A stretch of 64,000 nucleotides of DNA from Balanoglossus misakiensis (lineage: Eukaryota; Hemichordata): positions 7,564,001 to 7,628,000 of the forward strand of contig CM082598.2 in the NCBI GenBank assembly GCA_040954595.2, in the 5' to 3' direction. Of the stretch, positions 12,476-24,400 are shown piece after piece; the first letter of the stretch is position 1; each line of letters begins with the position of its first letter. The position numbers were made by a program, and so were the translations under genes. The notes under the pieces were generated by a model that saw nothing but the letters and a program-made list of their open reading frames with translations, ran no database searches and was not told the origin of the DNA.

Positions 12476-15400
12476 CTGTGGGGGAAAAGATTGACACCTA
12501 CATAACTCACAGCATACAGCTGCATGTATGGTGACATAGACGAGAAATATATTCCCTAAGTGGGCAATGAGTTGCGAAACGTGGCACCAAGTGATTGTTG
12601 TGGGGGAAAAGATTGACACCTATATAACTCACAGCATACAGCTACATGTATGGTGACATAGACGAGAAATATATTCCCTATGTAGGCAATGAGTTGCGAA
12701 ACGTGACACCAAGTGATTGTTGTGGGGGGAAAGATTGACACCTATATAACTCACAGCATACAGCTGCATGTATGGTGACATAGATGAGAAATATATTCCC
12801 TATGGAGGCAATGAGTTGCGAAACATGGCACCAAGTGATTGTTGTGGGGGGAAAGATTGACACCTATATAACTCACAGCATACAGCTGCATGTATGGTGA
12901 CATAGACGAGAAATATATTCCCTAAGTGGGCAATGAGTTGCGAAACGTGACACCAAGTGATTGTTGTGGGGGGATAGATTGACACCTATATAACTCACAG
13001 CATACAGCTTCATGTAGCGTGACATAGACGAGAAATATATTCCCTAAGTGGGCAATGAGTTGCGAAACGTGGCACCAAGTGATTGTTGTGGGGGAAAAGA
13101 TTGACACCTATATAACTCACAGCATACAGCTGCATGTATGGTGACATAGACGAGAAATTTATTCCCTATGGAGGCAATGAGTTGCGAAACGTGGCACCAA
13201 GTGATTGTTGTGGGGGAAAAGATTGACACCTATATAACTCACAGCATACAGCTGCATGTATGGTGACATAGACGAGAAATATATTCCCTATGTAAGCAAT
13301 GAGTTGCGAAACGTGGCACCAAGTGATTGTTGTGGGGGAAAAGATTGACACCTATATAACTCACAGCATACAGCTGCATGTATGGTGACATAGACGAGAA
13401 ATTTATTCCCTATGTAGGCAATGAGTTGCGAAAAAATGCCACCAAGTGATTGTTGTGGGGGGAAAGATTGACACCTATATAACTCACAGCATACAGCTGC
13501 ATGTATGGTGACATAGACGAGAAATATATTCCCTAAGTGGGCAATGAGTTGCGAAACGTGGCACCAAGTGATTGTTGTGGGAGGAAAGATTGACACCTAT
13601 ATAACTCACAGCATACAGCTACATGTATGGTGACATAGACGAGAAATATATTCCCTAAGTGGGCAATGAGTTGCGAAACATGGCACCAAGTGATTGTTGT
13701 GGGGGGGGGGGGAAAGATTGACACCTATATAACTCACAGCATACAGCTGCATGTATGGTGACATAGACGAGAAATATATTCCCTAAGTGGGCAATGAGTT
13801 GCGAAATGTGACACCAAGTGATTGTTGTGGGGGAAAGATTGACACCTATATAACTCACAGCATACAGCAACATGTATGGTGACATAGACGAGAAATATAT
13901 TCCCTAAGTGGCCAATGAGTTGCGAAACGTGACACCAAGTGATTGTTGTGGGGGGAAAGATTGACACCTATATAACTCACAGCATACAGCAACATGTATG
14001 GTGACATAGACGAGAAATATATTCCCTAAGTGGGCAATGAGTTGCGAAACGTGACACCAAGTGATTGTTGTGGGGGGAAAGATTGACACCTATATAACTC
14101 ACAGCATACAGCTGCATGTATGGTGACATAGACGAGAAATATATTCCCTAAGTAGGCAATGAGTTGTGAAACGTGGCACCAAGTGATTGTTGTGGGGGGA
14201 AAGATTGACACCTACATAACTCACAGCATACAGCTGCATGTATGGTGACATAGACAAGACATATATTCCCTAAGTGGGCAATGAGTTGCGAAACGTGGCA
14301 CCAAGTGATTGTTGTGGGGGGAAAGATTGACACCTATATAACTCACAGCATACAGCTGCATGTATGGTGACATAGACGAGAAATATATTCCCTAAGTGGG
14401 CAATGAGTTGCGAAACGTGGCACCAAGTGATTGTTGTGGGGGGAAAGATTGACACCTACATAACTCACAGCATACAGCTGCATGTATGGTGACATAGACG
14501 AGAAATATATTCCCTAAGTAGGCAATGAGTTGTGAAACATGGCACCAAGTGATTGCTGTGGGGGAAAAGATTGACACCTACATAACTCACAGCATACAGC
14601 TGCATGTATGGTGACATAGACGAGAAATATATTCCCTAAGTGGGCAATGAGTTGCGAAACGTGGCACCAAGTGATTGTTGTGGGGGGAAAGATTGACACC
14701 TATATAACTCACAGCATACAGCTACATGTATGGTGACATAGATGAGAAATATATTCCCTATGTAAGCAATGAGTTGCGAAACATGGCACCAAGTGATTGT
14801 TGTGGGGGAAAAGATTGACACCTAAATAACTCACAGCATACAGCTACATGTATGGTGACATTGACGAGAAATATATTCCCTAAGTGGGCAATGAGTTGCG
14901 AAACATGGCACCAAGTGATTGTTGTGGGGGGAAAGATTGACACCTACATAACTCACAGCATACAGCTGCATGTATGGTGACATAGACGAGAAATATATTC
15001 CCTAAGTAGGCAATGAGTTGTGAAACATGGCACCAAGTGATTGCTGTGGGGGAAAAGATTGACACCTACATAACTCACAGCATACAGCTGCATGTATGGT
15101 GACATAGACGAGAAATATATTCCCTAAGTAGGCAATGAGTTGTGAAACATGGCACCAAGTGATTGTTGTGGGGGGAAAGATTGACACCTATATCTCACAG
15201 CATACAGCTACATGTATGGTGACATAGACGAGAAATATATTCCCTAAGTAGGCAATGAGTTGTGAAACATGGCACCAAGTGATTGTTGTGGGGGGAAAGA
15301 TTGACACCTATATAACTCACAGCATACAGCTGCATGTATGGTGACATAGATGAGAAATATATTCCCTAAGTGGGCAATGAGTTGCGAAACATGGCACCAA

Positions 15401-18400
15401 GTGATTGTTGTGGGGGGAAAGATTGACACCTATATAACTCACAGCATACAGCTTCATGTATCGTGACATAGACGAGAAATATATTCCCTAAGTGGGCAAT
15501 GAGTTGCGAAACATGGCACCAAGTGATTGTTGTGGGGGGGGGGGGAAAGATTGACACCTATATAACTCACAGCATACAGCGTCATGTATCGTGACATAGA
15601 CGAGAAATATATTCCCTAAGTGGGCAATGAGTTGTGAAACGTGGCACCAAGTGATTGTTGTGGGGGGAAAGATTGACACCTATATAACTCACAGCATACA
15701 GCTTCATGTATCGTGACATAGACGAGAAATATATTCCCTAAGTGGGCAATGAGTTGCGAAACGTGGCACCAAGTGATTGTTGTGGGGGGAAAGATTGACA
15801 CCTATATAACTCACAGCATACAGCTTCATGTATCGTGACATAGACGAGAAATATATTCCCTAAGTGGGCAATGAGTTGCGAAACGTGGCACCAAGTGATT
15901 GTTGTGGGGGAAAAGATTGACACCTATATAACTCACAGCATACAGCTTCATGTATCGTGACATAGACGAGAAATATATTCCCTAAGTGGGCAATGAGTTG
16001 CGAAACGTGGCACCAAGTGATTGTTGTGGGGGGAAAGATTGACACCTATATAACTCACAGCATACAGCTTCATGTATCGTGACATAGACGAGAAATATAT
16101 TCCCTAAGTGGGCAATGAGTTGCGAAACGTGGCACCAAGTGATTGTTGTGGGGGGAAAGATTGACACCTATATAACTCACAGCATACAGCTTCATGTATC
16201 GTGACATAGACGAGAAATATATTCCCTAAGTGGGCAATGAGTTGCGAAACGTGGCACCAAGTGATTGTTGTGGGGGAAAAGATTGACACCTATATAACTC
16301 ACAGCATACAGCTACATGTATGGTGACATAGACGAGAAATATATTCCCTAAGTAGGCAATGAGTTGTGAAACATGGCACCAAGTGATTGTTGTGGGGGGA
16401 AAGATTGATACCTATATAACTCACAGCATACAGCTACATGTATGGTGACATAGACAAGACATATATTACCTAAGTGCGCAAAGTCTATTCCATTGTGTTA
16501 CTAGTATTTTGTTTGATTTGATTTTGCCAAGTGGATTATAACTTCAGATACAGTCAAGTACACACTACCAGAACTGATTTGATGGTTGAATCATACAATT
16601 GTATATTTCACCTCAACTTATGCAATAAATTAATGAATACAATGTGTGGTAGGTCATCTAACATGAGCATGTCACTAACAAATTTATCATTGAGTTTCAA
16701 ATCCCAAGTAACTGTGGACTTATATAGTTTATCTCCCAGATGAAATTTTTTATCTAAATCTGCTCCTGTCGTAAGGTTGCTTTGTTAAGACATACTAAAG
16801 GAAATGATTGCATTGCATGTACACTGTGTGCCTCTGGATGAAAGACCAATCTGTGTACTTCATTGATGGGTACTACCACACGTTGTTCTGTCGAGCTCAT
16901 AATTTGTGTAATGGGTACCCTCCAAAAATACATATGGAAGCACCCTAAAAATCAAATAGTTAAAAGCGCTGTTTATCAAAAAATGCTCACTATCCAACAT
17001 GATCCAACCACAATAACCCCATTGACCTACAGTCAGTTGTTTTAATTAGTTATTTGTATGTAAGCTGTACACACCTCTTGCCATTCCAAGGCTCCATGCC
17101 AAACAACACTTTTCTGTTGTTGTTGTTGTTGTTGTGGATCAACTTGCTGCTGGCGAGTCTAACTTGATACACTTGAGCTGTAGAGGGCACTCGTATGTCC
17201 AGATCCATCAGTAGTGAAGTACTGGTATTAGCCTGTGATAACACATACAAATCATGACTGTAAATAATTCTTTAATATCAATCACATGATCTGGCCATGT
17301 GATCCAAAGCATTGTCATTTCCAGGTAACGGGCAAACAATATTTTGGTATCCCGTAAAAGATTTTTCTGGATGTGTTTGTACTTTAGAACCACCAGAAAG
17401 GTAACATGTATCAGGCATGGTGCCTCAACAGCATCTTGGCATTCATCTTCACAGTCATCATTTGCACCACGTTGCTGAAATTCCCCGTTAGCTGGAAATT
17501 TGAATGTCAACGGAACTGCGTCTGATGTCATTGATATCAAAGAAAATCTTTATCTACTGGTCATCCAATGTCCTCAGTTAAGACATCAAGCTGCCATCTT
17601 CTCATGTCATGTTAGGTAACAAATTATCCAAATGCAGTTCTATTGAAATACTGAAAAGTGATAAAATGACACTTGCCAGGCAAAAGGGATAGGTGGGTAT
17701 TATAACTCAGCTCATAACATAACATACCAATGACTGGTTTTGTACATGTACTTGTGGCTGTGTCAGAGTTGGAACAACATTGGTGCCAGTGGTGATAGGT
17801 GGATTCTTGCTGCCGCTCACATTAGGTACTGTGGGTGTGTTGACTGCACTCCTGTTCGCATCGTTGACTGCATACCTGCTGATAAGTAAACACAGTAGTA
17901 TTAAAACGTTAATAACTCCAACGTTAACTTTGGATAACAGCTGTGATGTCTTATTCTACTCTGTAAAACATTAAGAATTTACTCAGAGTTTTGTATTCAA
18001 ACAAAGGCGTTTCGTATATTGATCAGCATTGTTATTGTTGAAAAATGAATTCTAGTCTTCCAGTTCATTTATCAATAATATTAACAATGGCCATTACTCA
18101 TGTACATGTTTTGTTGAGAAGCTAAAGACTGAACATTTCATAAAGCTATCCAGAGCAAAACATGAAACTAGGGGTTTTTCCTTGGGTGAAAAATACTGAA
18201 AAAAGCAAATGTTACTTGGGCTTTAGCAGTTTGCAAAAGTATCAAAAAAAATTCCATGACACTGGCGTTTTATACCATTGATTGGGGAATATGAAAAGGG
18301 AACTTGAATATTTTTTTCCGCAGGTTTTGGTAAAGTATAATCAACTAATGGTAAATGACTGCCATGGCAACATAACATATATGACCAGTGACAGTCAAAA

Positions 18401-21400
18401 CTGTGTTTGTGGCCACCTCTATTATAGTGGCAACTTTGTTTCATTTCATGTACATGTACATTGCACATTTATTGACCAGTCTATAGAAGCCACCTGTCTA
18501 GCATAAATGCCAGTTTAAGAATGTCCCTAGACTGGCCAGTATAGACAGGTTTGACTGTACCTACCTCTTTGTGGCTGTGAATCAGTACCTGGCCATTTCT
18601 GTCGTGACTGTGAGTTGATAGGATTCACAGCAGCAATTGGTGGTGTCTTACTGAACTGACTAGCATTTGCCATTTGCATGACACCCTCTGTGGCTTTCAG
18701 TGCAGCAGCTGGTGCATGCTGGGAAGTCATCTTTGGTGGTGAAGTTGCCTGTCTAAAAGGAGTAACAAACCTAGTTACTATGAAGCATTATCAATGCCAG
18801 TATTCAAAACCCAATTTTAAATTCATGACTTCAATTTTTGATTCGATGTTGAGCTTGCAACTCTCAAAGTCCTATTTTCAACACACATACCCACATTAGG
18901 GCTTATCAACATTAATCACATTAAAAATTGAATTTGATCACTGAGTCTCTGGCATTATCCAAAAGAGTCTTTGCATTCACAGAGTGGGTTTCTAGCAACC
19001 AAAACAGAAGTTTTGAATGTGTTTTGAAACAATAGTTTACTGTATAGAAAATGGTAACACAAGGCTATGTGAAACAGTCATAAAAAGCTTTCAATTCACA
19101 GGATGGGTAACTAGAAACAGCTAATTTACCGTATATTCTCACAAATAAGCGCCACCCTTGATTAGGCGCCAGTGATACCTGACTTTGCTACTTTTTACTT
19201 AAAATTAAGCGCCAGGATTTTTTTTTTTTTTGAGGTGTGGACGTACGTGAATCATGGCAAGTACTACCGGGGTAACACCTGTTTAGGGGTCTTGTCAAAA
19301 TCAACGGGGGCTTGCTGCGTGAATAATAATTGACCTGAGCAGACAATGCATGCTTTGGGCTGATGTGCTATTTATTTACAAGATGAAATCGGGCACATGT
19401 CAACCTCCTAATTTATGTAAATTATTATTCACTGCAAAAGACACAGGTGCCGTGCGTCTAGACACTCGTCTTTTTCCTGTCGATCGATCGGCAGCCGCTT
19501 ACGTTACCGGCACTACCACCCAAGTTTGACCATATGGCCAGGGCTTTGAAATAATAGGACTAGTTTCAAGTTGTGAATGTTTGCAGTATTAATTTTCTCA
19601 TGAATATTCACGCAACGTGAGTATTCACGCAACCTTGCCTGACCTTACATGTGTGAGAGCATGACAAAGACGCACTTGGACTAAACCACTATACGTCAGT
19701 AGATTTTGTTGATGGTTCAGCCAGCATACTGTAATGCTGCTCGTAGTATTCACTTCGTTGACAACTTTTTATTTCTGGAATATTTATTAGACAATACATT
19801 GAACTGACTGTATTCGAATAGAAAATGTTAAAACTTTACATATGAATTCGAAACAGCCATTCATTCATTGCGGACACCCCCTTACGAGAACACTGATTGG
19901 AACGTCCCAAATCATTTGCATATGAATCAACAGGGTACAGTACAGTATACAGGGCGACCCATGAATAAGCGCCACCGATTCTTGAAAGACTCATTTTTGC
20001 CTTTGTTTAGGCGCCACCAAAATTTGAAATGGTTAAAAAGTGGCGCTTATTTGTGAGAATATACGGTAAATCACATAGACCACAACTGTACCTGAGTGGA
20101 CAAAATTGTCTCATGGGGAGACTTGAAACAGTCACATTGGGTTGTTGTGTCCTGTTTGCTGTGACAGTGGATACTGGTTGGTTTGGTAAACTGGTAGGCT
20201 GGGCAAAAGGCATTGATGACCTTTGACATTGGCCCTGCATCTGTTGAGAGGATGACAGATGTTGTGGAGACGGACTTCCAATTTGACTTGGTTGTCCAGG
20301 TGACAGATGACTTGGTGTGGCACCTGCAGTAAAAATATCTAGTTGATTTATTTATATACTGTAAAACGGGAAATTTCTGTGACAGGAAATGTTCGCATAT
20401 CAAAGGAGACAGCTGTTACGCTACACTTAAATTTTGCATTCTCATATTTCACTAACTGCACCAATATCCTTGACCTTGGCCCTGCATCTGGGGTTGACTT
20501 GGTTTAGTCAGTTTCTGATCACAAAGGGCTATATAACTTTAACTCATATCGTACTTAAGATCAACACGGCAATACTCTTAAAGGGACAAAGTCTCTCTTT
20601 CGCTGCCCTTTTTTCCATTAATTATATTTGATACAAGACACCGTTTGTTATTCTACATGTGGGTATATAGTGAATGAACATTCAACCGCACACAACTTCC
20701 ATCCCTCTTATAGACAGGAGAGTGAAAAGACTCGCCAAAATGAATAATCGTTCTTTACCATTTATTCATTTTGGGCGAGTATTTACTCTCATATCATACA
20801 AGTGGGAAGGAAGTTTTGTGTGGTTGAACATTGATTCACTATATATCCACATGTACATTGACATAAACAGTGTCTTGTATCAAACATAATTAATGGTAAA
20901 AAGGGCAGCGAGAGAGAGACTTTGTCCCTTTAATAATTCTACTACATGTATATCTCACACTTCACTTGGTGGTCTAATTATGTGCGGACTTAAATTGACA
21001 ATGGCTGGGAAGCAACACTGGAGACTTTACCTGGAGATGAACTTCCAACAGTCGAATTGAGAGGATTTGATGTCATACCAGAGCTAGGCCCTGTAACCAT
21101 GGTAACTGTTTGCAGGTTTCAGTGGCTGTGTTGTGGTAGTGGTTGTAGACACTGAAGTGGTTACCATGATTGTAGGTTTCACTATTGCAACCGCTTTTGT
21201 ATCACCACTTGACACAGATTTTTCTGAAACACAATCATTACAAAAATGGAGGATTATACAGTTTATGTGAAATTCTGCTGTGGATTCACACAATGTCACT
21301 AAACTTGTCTTGAACCTGTACCAGTGTTTCATCCAGGATGCATCCATGGAAACTGATTGCCCACCTACCAACAATTTTCAGGAGGATGCGTAATTCATTG

Positions 21401-24400
21401 GCCAGGCATTGAAATGATGGGGAATAATAGGCTGGCTTGTGAAAGTACTGCAACAGAATACACTGCATCACTCGCGACAATAACTTCCATAAGCCTCAGA
21501 TCGTGTGCAGAGGTCATGAAGTTCTGTCATATTTAGTATTAGCCAACCAGGAGCGCATAATAATACGTGATGTGTAATAAATATTAATAAATATATTACA
21601 ACCATTTTATGGAAGTACCAATTTAGAATAATGAAAATCTTAACAAACCACAAAATGATGAATTGGTTGTAAATGACCACGTAAACAGGTTATATATTTG
21701 ACCAGTGAACTTTAGAATCTAGATGGTATGATTGCAAATATTTGCATAGCAACAGATACCTACCTGCAAGTTGATAACCTTTGAGAAGTATCATGTGGTG
21801 TGGATCAGCCGCATAATCCTTAATAGGTACCATCTGTACTTCACCATATGCTTTGTCGTTAAGTTTTTGGAGTTCAGGCAGTTTGCGGGGTGATATGATT
21901 GAGAAATGGACTCCTCTCTGTGAAAATACAACATTTGCTAAGAATCGAAATTTGGCATTCACATGTGAAGTCGTTAATGATGCGACAACTACAATTCAAA
22001 CTTTAAAACAAAAGAGTTTTTGAGGCTTGAGTTCTTGTCATCTTTTTGAAGACAATCTGAACATTGAGCATTCCTCATCTTTACTGAAAATTTAGTTGCC
22101 CCCAGCAAATATACAAGTTCAATTTAATAATCACATACATACTAGAAAATGTTCCCAAAACGATGCATTTAGATATAAAACACATTTCAATCAATCAAAG
22201 TTTATTATAAAACCAGAATCCAAGAAAATATAGCTGTTCAATGGGGCTTAGTGTTTTTTTTCATCTTCCCTTGTCAGGTTGATATGACTATTGTTAGTAT
22301 GCATTGTTGTATGAAATGTTTTACATCGCTTACTTACCTCACCCAACATGGCAGCCAATTGTTCTGCAGTCAATCCACTGTAATTAATACTATCTTGACT
22401 TGGCAAGGGATATGGAGGAGAGTTGCAGATCAATATACAATGTTTCTGTTCTTGTGTGCTGTATACAAAGAGAAGATAAAACAATATTTTGTTATTGGCA
22501 GTATTGTCAGTCAGTGTTTTTTTAACCCTTCCACCCCAATTTCCAACCTTATCATAGAAAACAATGCTGTTGGACTGAACCATAGTGATGATCAGGGTAA
22601 TGTAACCAGGGTTCCCCAGTCATTTTGTTAGCATTCCTTATGGTACCATAAATGCAGTCATATTAATGGTAAGACAGGTGTTACATGGGGTTCCAAAATC
22701 ACTTATTGCCCCCCCCCCCCCAACAATAGCCAAAATACTGTCAGTGTTATCCAAATTCTTATTTCACACCTGTTACAACTTACAAAGTATCTGTCGCAGT
22801 CATTTTATACTCTTTTAGTATTTAGGATCTGTTATCGATGATATAATCACCTCTGATCATATATAGACTAGATTGCATGTAAAGCTCAACAGAATATTAT
22901 TGAAGGTCAGAATGCTTTTGATGAGGAAACAACACACCAACTGCGAGATTATATCTTCTTCAGAAAATACAATCATTTTTATGTTAGTCAAGATACTTTG
23001 CAACTGGTGTATTGTTCTTTTATCAAAAGCATTCTGACCTTCTATATTACTGTAAAACTGATTATTTTCGTGACAGGAAATTTTTGCGATATTAAAAGAG
23101 GCAACTGCTATGCGAGGATTAATTTTCATGTTCTTGTATGTCACTGCATCTTTATCTCCGAAAAACATTTTACGCAACTTTTTATGTTCACATTTTGTTG
23201 GCTCTCGCGTATTTCGCAAAAATTAATTGCTTGCGAAAATAACCCGTTTTACACACAGCAAGCTTTCTCTTATTGTGAGTATGGCAGAGAAAGTTTTGGC
23301 TGCTGTCAAAATTTTCTGACAAAGACAGAAGGATTATGGAACTGAAAATGTTGATAATACAGTGAAACCTGTCAATGCAGACATCTCTCTAATCAGGACA
23401 CCTCTCTTTTAAGGAAAGATTGTTCAAGACAAGAGTAATGGTTTGAAGAGAATATTACATGTACATTTCTGTTAAAGGGACAAAGTCTCTCCATTGGTAT
23501 AGGCCTATATCCCATGCAGGGTTGGCGCTAGACTTTGCAGTTTTTTCGTGCAGTGCGCGCAACGGGTATAATTTATTTACGTTGTTACAGTAGACAAAAC
23601 CGGGAGCACACAATGGAGAATGTGGTTCAACAACAGAATATTTAATTAAACAACTAGCCTTCTAAAATCAAAAGTCACACAAAAGAAAACGTTCACTGCG
23701 TGTTTTTACCCTGCTCGGTCGAGGAGTTACCGAGTCCACAAAAGTCCTGGCCGAACTCAGGGCACAGAAGTCCGTTGCTGACCAAGTCCGTCATTCACAG
23801 AAGCCAGTTGCTCACACATAATCCGTTGCTCATGAAGTCGGTTGCTCACAGAATCCAGCCCAGCTAGGTAAATTCCTAATTCCCAAGGCGATGTGGAGCT
23901 GGAGCTACGACAGCTATGTGCTCCTCCGAGTCAGTGTTGAGAAGTGTGCCTCGTGGTTGTTGTGAGAAGGCCTTTTATATGGGTGACCATCTGGTTATTT
24001 CTAATATTTAAATGAACTACTTGAAAAGGCAGGGCCCTTTGTTATGCAAAGAAAAGCTACCCCTCTCTCGACCAAGCAACTAAACAGGGTGTGTCGTAAC
24101 ACCCCCCCCCCCTTGGAAAAAGTTTGAATACAATGAAAACTTCAAAAAATACAAAGTTGAATATCACAAAGTACATGTAGTAGGGAGTTCAATGCAAAAT
24201 TTTAAATTCATTTTAGCTTCATTGCAGTATAAACATTTTGAAGTATAATGTGAGAGAAACAAAACAAAAATTTTCAAAGTCCGTCAAGTAGTTGAATTAC
24301 GTCAATTTAAATGTTGCGAAAAAGGGGCTTTTTTGTGAAATTTTGCCGAAAAAATGGGGAAAAAACTGCAAAATCATCATTTTTAGAGATGCCAAATTTC

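Noticed and set aside
12556-16289. About 30 overlapping minus-strand ORFs of ~61 codons
   Set aside because: They are by-products of the 122-bp satellite. Each starts and stops at the same place in the unit and includes the copied exon fragment. They are not genes.
12446-16480. CRISPR-like array
   Set aside because: Units are contiguous with no unique spacers, and the genome is animal-like.
16616-16755. Possible missing ACID exon
   Set aside because: Open frame and an acceptor-like site, but the residues do not resemble the expected MED25 segment and the donor is poor.
17208-17540. Minus-strand 110-codon ORF between MED25 exons
   Set aside because: No matching splice sites or family; the flanking MED25 exons join in phase without it.
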